Positions 47,101-60,600 of a DNA stretch of 64,000 nt are shown piece by piece. Each line of letters starts with the position of its first letter. The first letter of the stretch is position 1. The notes below the pieces were generated by a model, which saw only the letters and a program-made list of their open reading frames with translations, searched no databases and had not been told where the DNA came from. Origin of the DNA: Eopsaltria australis (taxonomy: Eukaryota > Chordata > Aves > Passeriformes > Petroicidae). Location: contig JAVTVJ010000011.1 in NCBI GenBank assembly GCA_034509425.1, positions 2,046,001-2,110,000 of the forward strand, in the 5' to 3' direction. The position numbers and the translations under genes were made by a program.

Positions 47101-48729
47101 GAGCGTGAGTTTGACATCCTACCTTGAAGTACTGCCTGTGAGTAGATTTTTTTCTAAGCCCCTGGTCCAGGATTGACCAAAAGGCATTTTATGTGATTAC
47201 AGTGTATTTCCTTTAAGTATAACTTCTGAGGAATATGCCATTTGAAGTAATGGGAAGCAGTGTCTATTTGCTTTAGGAGGGGTAAGTAGATCATATTCTT
47301 AACATACTTGCAAGCTTACTTGCTCGCAACTTGTCAAACCAGTTCTCTTATTTAGCGTTGTTAAAGGTAATTTACCAGGGAGAAGTGCAATGCAAAAAGT
47401 GAGTCATTCCTGGAGCAGGCTTCATTGTTCAAATGTGTCATTTTCTATATGTATTCTGAATACAAAAGAGAAAAAAAACCTGACCTGATGTACTTAATTT
47501 CAAATAAAATACGGTGTAAAAGGTAAAAGTTGTTGTACTGGTCACTTTTTCTGTTATTTCAACTTGAAATCAAAGATACGTATTAGCACAGAATCATGAT
47601 ATAAAGGAATTGCTTTTATTATAATTATAATTTTTATTATAATTTTATTATATCTTTATTATAATTATAACTGACATTGTAATTGAGAACTTGAGAAGCT
47701 CATCTTTCTAACTGGAATTTTTTTGAAAATTATATTTGAGATGTGCTGCATCATAAATGGAAAGTAGTCATTATAAGTTTTCATTATATAGGTTTCATTT
47801 TTTGGTTCATTTGGCTCATTTTCTACAACATCTGAAGATCAGTCTAGATCACTCTAGAATTCAAGCATTACTCCAGAACCAATTCTCAGGTTTAAAGATC
47901 TGACATATCTTCTACTCCACATCTATCTCACAAGGCACCTCCCTTTACCATTAGACTTTTCTCCCCTTCTCCTGGACAACATCTAACTGCATACACTGTG
48001 TAAAGCATTGAGAAACCCTCAGGGATCAGACTAACCACTGACTCCTCTCTATTGGCTGGATAATCCCTTATTTTATGGACCTAATTACCAAAACAACCTA
48101 AACACAAGAAACAATAATAAACAATAAAACAAACAATAAAAATAAGTATAAATTATCATTATTCTTTAAAGCTAGAGAAATGTGCCTGGGAGAATTATCT
48201 GCCTATGACAACAACAAAAGTCCATATAATTTAGACATTGCAAGAACTCTGCAGTAAGAACTAATTAAAGAGGCCCCAGATTGAGGGTTCTGCTGCTGGC
48301 AACTCAGAAAGAGTCTAGAAAAATATGCACTCTATCTGTTATACAAACATAACTGGGTGAAAATCCAACAATGTCTTTTGATCCTGAAGGAAAATCCAGA
48401 AGCTAGTGAAAAAAATTAGTTGCAAAACACTCTCACAGAGTATTTTTTCTTCAAGTTGCATCTGAGTGACCTCAATAAAGTTAATACCTAAGTAATAATT
48501 CAGTAAAAGTGGTTTTTAAGAGTGAAATGCATTTCTAAAAAAATATCAAATTTGGATTGAAAAATGTTGTTTTTCTTAATGAGCTTAGAGTTGCTACCTG
48601 AAAAAATACTAGTGATGAGCAAACACACAGATAATTACTTCATCTTGCCTGTTGGCTTGTGATTTGCTCAGCTTAAACTTGAGCAGTATGCCTGCATCTT
48701 TGTCTTTGCTAATAGAGTCTCATTTATCA
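47101..48729. other. AT-rich non-coding DNA
   Basis: No gene seen. At 47616-47630 and 47656-47670 the 15-mer TTATTATAATTATAA is repeated within an AT-rich run. Confidence 0.55.
47616..47670. repeat. AT-rich repeat with duplicated 15-mer
   Basis: TTATTATAATTATAA occurs twice, 40 bases apart, separated by further TTATTATA units. Confidence 0.8.
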
Positions 48730-49045
48730 TCATGCAAACTATCACATTGTCAGATTCACTTATTTCAAGACTTTCTGCACATAATTCCCAGTTGTACCAT
48801 TCTAATCTTGGCAGTCTCCCCAAATCCTTATCCAAAGGCAAGCTCTCTTCCCTCTCTAACTACCTCACCATTTTCTTCACCATTTCCCTCTTAGATTTGA
48901 ATTCCCAGACTCCCCCTCCCTCATTCCCAGGCACCATCTCTGCTTCCACCCTGATTCCTTATCCTTATCTCTGTTTCTTCTCCCATTCCAGTCTGGCTCT
49001 CTTCCCACTGTGCTCAAGTCAGACATCTTTCCCTTCCTAATACCC
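48730..49045 (+). repeat. Pyrimidine-rich low-complexity stretch
   Basis: About 300 bases are dominated by C and T with frequent CTC, TCC and CCCTCCC runs. This keeps two overlapping plus-strand frames open (48652-48894 and 48732-49040), giving Ser/Pro/Leu-rich peptides that I do not regard as genes. It is not tandemly repeated. Confidence 0.6.
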
Positions 49046-50795
49046 TGGGAAAGAGCAAAGAATTTAAGGTTGAGTTAACAAAATGCAAGAAAGGTTTTAA
49101 TTTTCTTCTCTCAATTCCAGTTCTCAGTGTGCTTCCCACTCACAACAAGAGGAACTGTAATTGCAAGATAGGAAATGTCTAAGAGCATAATCTATAAATA
49201 AAATTTTGAATATTAATTAAAATGACTTAAAATGCAGTCTGAATTCTGGTTTTGTCAACTTAAATATCTTTCAGCTCAATCCACAGAGCAGTGGATGAAA
49301 TGTCCCAAATGTACTCCCAAGATAAGCCAGTGATCTACAAATTCATATGTTCACATAGCAAAGTGCTTTTATTTTTTTCATTTTATATTAAATTTTTAAT
49401 TTCATTTAGAAGGAGAATTGCATGCTTGCATTTGTATGTCAGAAATAAACAGGAAGCAGTGACATTAACATAAGGCTCGGATAATTTTGCAGTTGACTTT
49501 GAAAGTAAACAAATTCTTTATGTGCTTGTTCATTTCCTGGACAATATTTCTATTCTCCTTTGCAACTAAATGACTTCGTATAATAAAGAGTGCTTCCAGA
49601 TACACTTTTTATATACACATGAATAAAACACTGGCATCTTAAGCTTTTTGTTCATGAATGAAAATATACATTGATTCATTTTAGAAAATATATTTGCACG
49701 CGATATCTGTTCAGTAGGGAGATTTTAATAAAATATAATTTATTTCATTATGTCTTAGCAATTTCTACTCTTTCCCGTGTGTGCAACCATGGAAATTTCA
49801 TTATTCATATTAGCATTTAGACCTTTGTTTTATTCAGTGACTGCATCTGCTAAGAATTTGATGTATTTCCATTAAGCAACACACCAGTAAAAGAAAATAA
49901 CTGCCTAGAAGAGGAAAAAAAAAGAGAAAAGAAAACCAACAAAAAGCAAAACACATTACCTCTACAAAAATGAGGGAGAACACATCTAAGAATCCAATTT
50001 GGGAATGAAAGCTTGATTAAGGTAAGAATGCCAGTGATTCCTAACCCTCACATTCCTATATCCGCTGTCTGACACAATCACAATTTTCTCTTCAACCATA
50101 AATTTAACTTGATGAGGAGAAAAATAAATCTTATTAGAACACCCTTGTTTAACTCCACAGAGTTACTGATATATAAAGTGATTTTAACAGCGAGAGAGCA
50201 TTTGTTTCAGCAAGTGTCTGGATCATATAATGAGGTAAAGAACAGTGTGTGGGGTGAGTAAAGAAGCTAAGGGAGCCCAACACCCTCTTCTCACACACCT
50301 TCCAAGCATGCCCTGAGCCTACTGATAGCATTAGAATGCAGAACAAGGAGTGGGGACTGGATAACATTACAGTATATTGGCAGCCTCCCATCAGTTGACA
50401 CATGAGGGAGCAATTCAAAGGAGTGGCTGAACTTATAAAACTTTGATTTTTTTTTTTTAATATCAGGCTCCCAAGAGTGCTACCTTTCTCCTTTTTTACT
50501 GCAATAACTTCACTGCTCTTCCATTTCTCTCTTATTTCTCCTCCATATTATATTTCTATGCTGTATAGTTTTATCAGACAAGTCCCGTTGAGGCATTCTA
50601 CCAAGCCTGTGGAAGGGAAAATTCATCAGTTGTAAGTAGCTACTGCCCCTCTCAACCAGTATGAGCCCAGGCCAAGCAAATTGCTCTATGAATGCCCTGA
50701 AGTGCAGCAAGCCAAAGAAATGGCTAAATTTGCCATATGTCTTTGCACACCATGGTCCCAACCAACATATATTACTCATATCTTATCAGCTTTTT
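49046..50795. other. AT-rich non-coding DNA
   Basis: No supportable gene or named repeat. Open frames remain under 90 codons. Confidence 0.55.
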
Positions 50796-50883
50796 GTTGT
50801 TTTTTGGGTTTTTTTTGTATTTTGGGTTTTTTATGTTTGGGGTTTGTTTGGTTTGGTTTGGGTTTTTTTTTTTTTTTTTTTTT
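50796..50883 (+). repeat. T/G low-complexity tract ending in T21
   Basis: TTTTGGG and GGTTT units lead into an uninterrupted T21 at 50863-50883. It forces chance open frames on both strands. It may be the reverse of an old retroposon tail but no body is recognisable. Confidence 0.9.
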
Positions 50884-52339
50884 GAAGAGGATGTTTGTCT
50901 GTTTTTTGGAAAGGAACTACAAGAGTTATTCATTCTCAGTTCAATGGCAGTGTTTTCTGACATTTCAGGAAACAGTGAATTCATGATACATGTGTTCTAG
51001 ATGGGTCAATATCTTATGTGAGTGTAGCAAACAAGACAATATTGAAATACTAAATTACTATACAAACAGGACCAATATTGCAAATATTTTTGTTCCCTTC
51101 CTGTTTAAAAGTCTCGCTTCTGAATGAAGAGCAATTTCTTGCTTGCAATTCTGCTCTGTGCTGACCATTGATAATTTTGAGGTGCAAATTAAGCACATGA
51201 CAGAAAAATGAAAAGACAAAACATATGAAAGCAATCAGTTATGCATCCATATGCCTCAGAGATTTTTAATTCCCACTGAAGGATTTCAAGGAATTTCTAA
51301 AATTAATTGTAGAGATGAATACTCTTCTAAGAAATGAATGATTGTGTAAAAGCACCAGCAACTGCGTAGAAGGACCAAACCTCTTGTATCATGAAAAAAA
51401 ATTTCTGTTTAGAAAAAAATGTTGTGTTTAACTTAAAGATGCATAAACACAAAAGTAAGCAAATGAACAAACAAAAATACTAAGATATTCCATCTATCTA
51501 GAATGATAACCCATGTAGGAAAAAAAAAAGAAAAAAATAGAGGTATTTACTGCTTTCTCAAGTTGTGTCTGGTCAATGTACACATTTATGATCTTTTTAA
51601 AACTTTGTCTCCAAATAAATATTTTCACTGCTGTGTTAGTGATTCTTTCTGTTATTTGCTGGAGGATTTGCTGAGTCATCAGATGGAGTGCAGTCCTTAG
51701 AATTCAATATTCCCAGAAAAGGGACTTTAGTATAATAGACAATCTAGCCAATCTGGTATTGGTTTGGGTTTGTTTTTTTTTTTTGTTTTGTTTTTTTTTT
51801 TAATAAATGAATAAATAAAACCCAATAAACACGCAGTAAAAATAAAATAATATGTTATTATTGAATTAAATTTAATATTCTGGTTTTTTTAGAGATGACT
51901 TGTAGTTTGGGCTTGGACACAGGGATGCTCAGAGAAAGATATTATCTTGCATAATTCTTTTTTTAAAATTTGCCTTAGTTATTTGGGCCTCAGTATTGGC
52001 TATGTCAATCCCTGTGTTAGCAGTTTTCCATCTGTCAGTCCATATTCTACCTGAATTGGGTTTTATCTGCAATAAAATTTATTTTATTTGCAAAAGAGTC
52101 CACCTTTATTTTTGCAACTATGATACCTGTGAAGTTTGGCTTTGGAGAAAATAAATGCAAACTGTAGATCAGTACTCAGGTTCTGTAGTTATTGGCTTTA
52201 AATTGCCTTTTGTTCTACAGTAAAGTGAAAGAACAATAAGAAAAAAGGTAATGTAGAATGATGTGCAGTATCTAATAGTTTCAGTTACTTCACTGTTAGA
52301 TTTTCTTTTTATTTGTTTTATTTTGGCTGCAATCACTGG
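50884..52339. other. AT-rich non-coding DNA
   Basis: No gene seen. A T-rich tract with G interruptions lies at about 51755-51802. Confidence 0.55.
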
Positions 52340-52765
52340 AATATGTTGGCTACAATACTTGCAGATGGAAACCAAGCACAGATGTGCCAATATGGGCTCC
52401 AGGTTTGTGAGTATACACAGTTTTATTGCAAGTAGAGCAAATAGCTTTCCCTGGATTATCCAAGCTGAAGTTGAAAAAGTGCCATATATAAAAGATTTCC
52501 TTTTGGGAACAGTTGAAACTCCATGTACAACTGCAGTTCGAAAGGAAGATTATTTTTTGATGCTGTTTTGGGGCAAATCTGTTTCCTTTAGTATTGTAGC
52601 CATTACTGTGGTTTGCTTGCGAAAACGTGCATTGCCTACATGAGTTCCCTCGGATACAGCAGCAGTGGACAGAGCAGAAGCCTATATATCTAACTCTAGA
52701 ACAACAGCATCCATTTGAACTCTTGCTGAGCATAACTCCGCTGCATCGGAACACCCGCTGATTTT
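52340..52765 (-). pseudogene. Decayed BED-type zinc-finger reading (ZBED/hAT-like)
   Basis: On the minus strand, at about 52490 down to 52350, one frame reads YIWHFFNFS, then NPGKAICSTCNK, then TSVLGFHLQ. This fits the BED finger pattern: aromatic W-x-x-F, a C-x2-C pair and TSxLxxHL. A further His (YCSQH) follows after a one-base shift to the neighbouring frame. Just upstream in the neighbouring frame lies a basic VPKRKSFIYG, a common lead-in to BED fingers, and farther upstream another protein-like stretch (TTVMATILKETDLPQ) is interrupted by stops. BED fingers bind DNA and occur in hAT transposases and host genes derived from them. The mixture of frames and stops indicates a pseudogene. The transposase core expected downstream (below 52340) is not recognisable. 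The similarity is by eye. Confidence 0.42.
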
Positions 52766-54956
52766 ACACATCTTGAAAGGTTTTGGAAATCATAATCATT
52801 GAGGGTTTTACATTTTACAAGGTTAGAATTTTGAATTGATTCTCTCTTTCAAATTCATGACCAAAATGAAGTGCTTTAAACAGTTTTATTTCTATTTTTT
52901 AAAGATTTGTGTCCTGGTTCATACTTTTTTTCCCATTGATTTTCCATAAAACTGGATTGTAAGGGTGGTTTGGTCTCAGATCTTCAGCCTTCTGTCTTTT
53001 TTTTTTTTGGTCTTTCTGACTAATTTCTGCAAGATTACATAACAGAAACAATCCTTGAGAAATAAGTAGTTTCTAGGGAAAAAATATAGACAAAAATAAT
53101 TAACATCTGATTGAATATGCAACAAATTAAGGGGCAAAGTATGACAAATTACAAGCTATTTCATATGAATCATTTTGGTTTGGTTTTCTAGTTTCACAAC
53201 AAAATACTTGAAACACTATATGTTCCTAACTGATATTTAATGTTTTCTCTTTAGTACATTAATATTTAAAGAAGCCTAAAGAGTTTTAGCTTTTAAAATA
53301 TTCATGACTGCTGCTCTTTTATGTGAAATAAATTTCAAAGGAAGAATCCTTAATTCACTTATTAACCAATTCACATGTCTTCTCACTTGCCTAAGCAATT
53401 TTTAGTGGTTTTATCCATTAATCTGAGTTGAAGTACAAATCTGATAATTGCACTAAAGTAACAAATACTGGGTAGATTTACATTTGGGAGCATGGCAAAC
53501 TACTTTTTCCAGCTTTCTTATTGACACTGGAATTACATGACTTGGAAAAGCAGGCATATTTTAAGGGGAAAAAAATTCTTGCAAAGTGTTAATGTTTACC
53601 TGAAACATATTTTCTAAGCTTACTTCTACTCTCCAGAAACTTGTTTTGATGCCTTTTAATTACAGATACTAGGATATTATTCTAGAGGGTTTAGCAGTGA
53701 AGGACTATCAAGAAATGTAAAGGTAAAAACTTCAGTGGGTAACCATACAGCTCTTTTTCCACTGGTGAGACTGTCCCTGTGAGACTGTCCCAAGGAATAG
53801 TTGTGTAGCAGAGTTCACATGTTCATTCAACTCTACTGTGTGATGGAAGGAATACCACCCTCTTTTATGTGAGTACCAGAAGTGGATAGAGACTCAGAGG
53901 CTGCACCATTGCTTCACATGGAGAGCAGGTGACAGCTGCTGGTCCTCTTTGGTCTCTACTGTTCTGGTCTGAATTTACCTTGGCAGCATAAGCGTGACAA
54001 ACTCATGTCCCATTATTAGCAATATGTTCAGACAGGGCTTCCCTTACTCTTGTTTTCATTTTCAAATGTAGCTTGTGAAATTTACTCTGTTTTTCAGATG
54101 AGCATCACAAGAGACTGATGCCAATCTGCAGATTTTCCTCCAGCAATCTATATTTGAGCCCATGGCAGAGTCTGCAGGCAGTTTTTTGGCAGCATCGGAT
54201 ATACTTCTGTGTTTGCCACTTAATTAACTGTTGATGGACCATCTGGGCAGCTTATTCTTTATGCATGTAATTTTTCTTTGATTCACCTTGAAATCTGTAT
54301 AAGCAATGCACATTCTTTTCTTTCAAAAAAATCATTGAGTAAGTATCCTTTGTGATCAATGTATAAGCATATTTGGTAGGCTATATTGTACCAAAAAGCT
54401 GTTAGATTAGCTGATTAACGTACTTACGCTTCAAGAGAGGAGGGTGAAATTGGTCAAAATTTATTTTACAATATTTTTATCCCTAAAATACCTGAACAAT
54501 CATTTATATTTTTTCTCAGGGAGAAATCTGCACTCCAGTATTCCATAAATGTCTTTAATTTATTATTATGAGATTTCAGAAGAAGGTGAAAGCCCAAAAG
54601 CTAGTTTTAAAGAGGAAGAAGGGAAAAATTCAGAATAATTGTTTTTCACTACCTAAAACAGATGACTGCAAAATCTCTGTTGTAACAAATATACAATAGA
54701 AGCCATCCTAGCCTTATTTTTAAAAAACTCTAACCTCTAATTCAGGATCTAATTAATTAATCCCTGTTTCGAGGATACTAAAATAAATGCCTGATTTCAG
54801 GGGTAATACCTTCAGATAAAGCAAAACAAATATAATTCCTGTGAGAAAAAAAAGACCTGAAAAGAATCCAAATAATAATATTAAAAAAAAAAGATATCCA
54901 CATTTATCTCACTTTTAAATTTTTTCCTGAATAATCCTATTTTCATATTTTAATTT
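52766..54956. other. AT-rich non-coding DNA
   Basis: No gene or named repeat. A 12-base duplication, TGAGACTGTCCC, occurs twice at about 53766-53791. Confidence 0.55.
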
Positions 54957-54997
54957 GTTTGTTCTGTTTTGGTTTTCTTTGTTTTGCTTTGTTTTGG

Positions 54998-55028
<31 letters not shown>

Positions 55029-55062
55029 TGGGTTTTTTTGTTGGTCTGGTTTGTTTGTTTTC
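54957..55062 (+). repeat. GTTTT-type microsatellite
   Basis: Imperfect GTTTT, CTTTG and GGTTTT units surround a purer core at about 54996-55025. The tract opens chance frames on both strands. Confidence 0.92.
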
Positions 55063-56579
55063 TTCTGGGACTTTTCCTCACTATAGAGCAGAGATTATTC
55101 AAAAGCCTCAACACCAGCCAGTGCTGTCTCATATCTTCAGGCAGGTTTTTGGAAATATTAGCAGTCATTTCAAATCCTTTTTTGGATATATTGAATCCTG
55201 AATGCCATTTTTCACTTAGTACATACAGGAGTATTTAAAAAATATTTTCCATTGTAGTAAAAATGTACTTCATGGCTTCAGCACTGTAGTGTCTGGAAAT
55301 AATGAATGGTTTGTACATCTACTGCTACAATAAGGTAAATTACTGAGTTAATATAAAAAAATAATCTTTTCATTGTCAAGTGCTAAGAAGCAATCATACT
55401 TCATATACTTCATGATTAACTAAAGTGGTCAAGGATGGTAGGAGATATATATATACAAACAAGAGTTTACCTTAGGAACAAAAGCTTTAAAGTAAACATC
55501 CTGGATATGAATCTTCTTATGCCATTTAACTTCTGAATAATACATTTTTTGAAATTCTTTTGCATTGACAACTCTTCTTTGTTTTTTTTCTGAAGAAAGT
55601 TCATTGAAAATAGGAAAACAGAAAGAAATATATCAATTACAATAAAAAATACTAAATTAAAATTTAGGACAACATTTAAACTATGTTTAAATTATCATAT
55701 TATTTCTGAAATTATTCAAGTTCTTGTGGATTTTTCAACTTTAGTTTTCCTAAATCTCCATACAATAGTTCCTAATTGCAAAATAAAACTGAAAAAGGAG
55801 AACATACACTTTCAGAAAATATCTATTTTGCAGATACAGGACAGCTCATTAGAAATACTATGATGTTCTAATGTCTTTGTGGTGTTTGGAATATATTTTT
55901 TAATTAGAATTGGTGTTAATTTTTGATTACTTTTCCCTTTCTTCATTGATATCTTTGAACTTAATTTGAATTATTTCGAGTATTTGTAGGTTCCAGTGAA
56001 GTCAATTCAACTTGCAATGTTAACCATATTTCCTTAAAGGGCTATAAACCAGAAGGAAAACAAGTGACTTTAGTTTTACTCCATAGATAATCTGACAAGA
56101 GGTCTACATCTTGCTCCAGCACAATGTTCCAGAAGTAACTGGAAGTCCCCTCCTCTGACATATAGAGTTGCTATTTGAATTAACTGCGATAGTAATTTAA
56201 TTTGGAATCAATACAGGATATTTAATTTTGCTTCATTTTATTAACCTCATCCCAGTTGTAACATTTTAACTTGCAGTTTCACTTCATTAATAAATAAGTG
56301 GCTGAACACAGTTTCTGTGCTTTGTTGCACATTCCTATAATCCCTAATCTGTTCTAGGTGATGTCACTGTATTTCATGCTCCTATTTTTGCCTTAAGAGA
56401 TCCTACAGTGATTCTGAGCCATTTACCAGCTATCAGCAGTGTATGCCTTCTTATCTTCACAGAGTTACAAAGCCAGACATATTAATTTTAAAAGCCTTCA
56501 GCCTAAATAAGCTTTGCTGCTTTTCCTTATTTATTATTTGCATTAATACAGGGCCTAGAGCTGGCAGATTTTATAGCTA
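55063..56579. other. AT-rich non-coding DNA
   Basis: No gene or named repeat could be supported. Confidence 0.55.
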
Positions 56580-57674
56580 GTATCCTTCTGGACAAAATGT
56601 CCAGCACACATCTGGATAAACACACCATGCTATGGTGAGTAACTGGCTCATGGGTCAGGCACAAAGGGTTACAGTAAATGGGGTGCCATCAGACTGGTGA
56701 CCTGTCACTAGTGGGGTTCCACAGGGCTCCATCCTCTGCCCTGTGCTCTTCAACATCTTGATAAATGACTTGAATGCAGGACTGGAAGGAATACTGAGCA
56801 CAGGCACTACTGGGAGGAGGTGTTGACTCCCTCAAATGCTGGGAGACCCTGCAGAGAGACTTTGACAAATCAGAGGCCTGGGCAATCACCAACACTGAAG
56901 TTCAACAAGGGAAAGTGCTGGATTCTGTACCTTGGATGAGGCAACCATGGATGTACGGTACAGACTGGGGAATGAAATGCTGGAAAGCAGTGCCATGGAA
57001 AGGGACCTGGGGTCCTGGTTGTTAGAAAGTTGAATCTGAGTCAGCAGTGCCCTGGCAGCCAGGAGGGCCAAGCATTTCCTGGGGTGCATCAGGCACAGCA
57101 TTGCCTGGGCAAGGGAGGGGATTGTCCTGCTCTGCTCTGCACTGGGGCGACCTCACCTTGAATGTTGTGTGCAGTTCTGTATGCCACAATATAATAGAGA
57201 TATAAAGCTATGATAAGGTGTCCAAAGAAGGGCTGTGAAGATGGTAAAATGTTTTGAGGGGAAGCCGTGTGAGGAGAGGCTGTGGTCACTTGGTCTGTTC
57301 GGTCTGGAGGAGAGAAGACTGAGGGGAGACCTCATTGCTGTCTACAATCTCCTCATGAGGGGAAGAGGAGGGGCAGACAATGATATCTTCTCTATGATGT
57401 CCAGTGACAGGACCTCAGGGAATGGCCTTAAACCGTGTCAGGGGAAGTTTAGGTTGGATATTAGAAAAAGGTTCTTCCCCCAGAGGGTGGTTGGGCACTG
57501 GAACAGGCTGCCCAAGGTAGTGGTCACAGCACCAGCCTGACAGAGTTCAAGAAGTGTTTGGACAACACTCTCAGGCATATGTGACTTTTGGGGATGGTAC
57601 TGTGCAGAGACAGGAGTTGTACTCAATCATCCCTGTAGGTCCCTTCCAACCCACTCTATTCCATGATTCTGTGA
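56580..57674 (+). mobile_element. CR1 LINE, 5'-truncated, with end of the RT domain and 3' UTR
   Basis: The copy begins near 'ttctggacaaaatgtccagc' and includes a decayed stretch of the CR1 reverse transcriptase: SGVPQGS, then [11 protein letters not shown], read at about 56710-56772. Several frame breaks follow, then the conserved 3' segments ('gtccaaagaagggctgtgaag', 'ggtctggaggagagaaga', 'agtgacaggacctcaggg', 'ggttggatattagaaaaa', 'ggaacaggctgcccaagg', 'ggtcccttccaacccactc') and the terminal ATTCTGTGA at 57666-57674. It is non-autonomous and inactive. It is better preserved than the copy at 9456-9964, so it is probably younger or of a different subfamily. Confidence 0.93.
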
Positions 57675-60600
57675 TAGCTCAGACCTTACCTAATCATACA
57701 GGCTGCAACCGAATTAAGAGAAAATAAAGAGATCTTAGTATTTTTTAAACAAAACTAGTGGATGAGCCATAAAAATTGTATGATTTATATATCTATATAT
57801 TGACAATACCAAATGCTGTCTGATCTTTCTGAACCTTTTAGGGGATGCAAATTTAGCCCCAGATTCTGAAATTGGATCTTCACAAGCAAATTCCATGTTC
57901 ATGTCTTTTGGGAGTTTCCATGAATGAAGTGCCCCTCTTCAGAACATCAGTCTATGCCTTTGTAAAGACCAGATTTCAAAATTAGGACAGTTCATCAAGA
58001 GCTGTCAGAGGCATGTAAAGTAATTTCATGTTCTACCAAGATATGTGCATGACCAAGACATGCACCTATACAAACACTCCCACAATCCCAACACCTCTTC
58101 TCCTATATAAAGAAGAAACAACAAAGCAAAAAAAAAGAAGGTTCTTTTGGTCACTTGAATTTTGTGGAATTTTATTGAAATTTATTTGCATTTTATTGGA
58201 ATGCCATGAATACTAGACATGAAGCCACAGTATTTAGATCTACAAAAGTGAAGTAGTATATGAATTGTTGTCTCTCTTAGTATCAATGTCCTTGGTTCTC
58301 ATACACAGCTCTAAAAGTGTCTTCTAGCCCCTGTACAGCTGGGACTGAAACCTGTTCATTCTTCTTTATTCAGAGTCATTGAAGAGTTCAGGAAGTGTTG
58401 AGCAGAATTCTGAAAGCTTATTTTCTGGTCTAGGTGCTTCTTGTTGTGAAAAGAATTTATTCCCTTAATATCCACAAGGAGGGAGAAGAAAATAAGACAA
58501 TTTCCTGGAAAGCTATTTCATTGAGCACTGCTTTCTCTTTACAGTTCTTACTAGATTGTGAATGTTAAGAGCAATAAACTGGTATTGGCAAGTAATTACT
58601 CCTTTATGAGTACCATTTGCATTTGATGCATGCTAGTAGACAGGTAATGATTATCCCAGAAACCTCCCTTACAGTTGCATTCATGCTCCTAGTCTTTGTT
58701 ATAAAGCATGCCTAAGGTTTTTATTATATTTTCAATAAAAACATTAATATAGGGAGACAGGTATTTCCACAGGATGATATATGTCTGTTTAGCAAAGACA
58801 TTTATGAGACAAAAGAAATTTCTAATGCGACTAGACTCAGAAGTAACACCTTGATGTTATGTGCATAAATTAGGTAAAAGTAATCTGAATCTCTGGAAAC
58901 AGTCTTTAAAAGCAGAATCTTCATTTTCTACTGTTGGGTTACTAATTCATAAACTAATCTTATTTTTGTCTTTTTTGGTTTTTTTTTTACTTTTAATTAA
59001 AATAATGCAAGTACTCTAAACACATTATGACCAGTTTTAACTGTATCTCTATTGTATATGTTTCTTTCATTCAACACTTGCTATTTTGTATCAACCAACT
59101 TTAAAGCATGCGATGAAATGTTCAGACTTCTCCTAAAGGAGATTCAGTATCAATTGCACTGTTTAAAACTAGACATGAACAAGAAATGATACAGAACCGT
59201 GATTTTTGTTTTGTTTTGATTGGGGTTTCTGGCATTGAGATCTCTAAATATATTTGATGTTGGCTTTACAAAATTGCTGGCTGGTTTTCAGATGTTTTAT
59301 TTTAATGGAAGGTTAACTCAGTGAAAAATAAAAGGCTCAACTCAGCAGAAAATTCTAGTTGAATGAACAAATTCATTTTCCATGCATATCCTATTAGCTT
59401 ACTATAGACTTTATAAACTAAATTCTTCCAAAAATATAAATGAACTAGAGGCTATGCAATTCAAATTGAGACTAAGATTTAAACATTTGTCACAACGGTA
59501 GATTTAAAACATGCATCTAAATAAGGGCATAATTATAGTCTGATGCACAAAAATTATCACAATAATAAAAGAAGTATAAAAATAGGAGTGTATTATGCAT
59601 TTGTATGATATATTTGCACAGCAAATGAGGAATTTCAGAATGATGTTGCTAAGAGTTATGAGCATCTTTTTACATAATTCATCAATGTGCAATACTCTGT
59701 TTTTAAACAGGGAGAGAAGCACAACACTAAAGTGTGAGGGTTTAAATGGAAGTTTAAGACATAGTAATATTTAATTTCTTAGTAGCCTGTTCTCCTGATA
59801 TTGTATGATTATGACAGTTACTCAGCAAATAAAGAAATAAATCTTCCTAGTAAGCTGAACTTAATTTGCCTCTTTTTTTAAAAAAAAATTAAGATATAAT
59901 GTGATACTACCAGGATGTGTTAAACTGTGTGTATTGCCTGCTTCACTTGGAGTAAAATCCCATTATATCTGTGTAAAACCAAATATGGTATCATAGGAAA
60001 GGTCTCTAAATTGGGACTTTCTGCATAAGTGAATACTGGTAAGCCAACAGGGCTCAGCAATATGGGCTACTAGCAGTGATGGGAACTAGATGATTATGTA
60101 ATAGTTTTTCTCAGTTGTAAGAAATGTTTTGTTTTTGATTTTCTCTTCGATGAATTACAGAAACATGTGAAGAATAATTTCAGTGTAATATCCTAATCTT
60201 ATAATTTTTACATTCAGACTTAGCTCCATGCTTGTCCACAGAAAATAACAATTTTGTTAATTTCCTTTGCCAGAAAAAAAAAAACAAAACCCAACCTACA
60301 TGCACAAAAAGACAGATTAGAACTGAGAGATTCACATCACAAAACTCATCTATTAGTTGTTTTCCACAAACAGAAGTGAAACTGTTGTTCTCATTTTTCC
60401 AGAAGCTGGTGAAACAACAAACCATGTACTCCTATTTCCCACTCCTTTCACAATAAATTGTTTAATGTAGTATTTTAAGCTTGCAAAAAGTAGAAGTTTT
60501 GTTTAAGATGCATAGTACTAGATATCACAGATGCATTAAGATATATGATTTTAAAAAATTAGAAAGAGTGCATCATATAATCAACCTAATTGAATTCTGT

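Noticed and set aside
48652..49040. Overlapping Ser/Pro-rich open frames.
   Set aside because: They are produced by a C/T-rich stretch with few stop triplets and have no start context or motif.
52263..52643. A 126-codon plus-strand frame with hydrophobic N-terminus.
   Set aside because: It lies opposite the BED-like minus-strand reading and has no recognisable domain; the minus-strand reading explains the interval better.
54957..55238. Phe/Leu-rich plus-strand and Lys/Thr-rich minus-strand frames.
   Set aside because: Both are driven by the GTTTT microsatellite.
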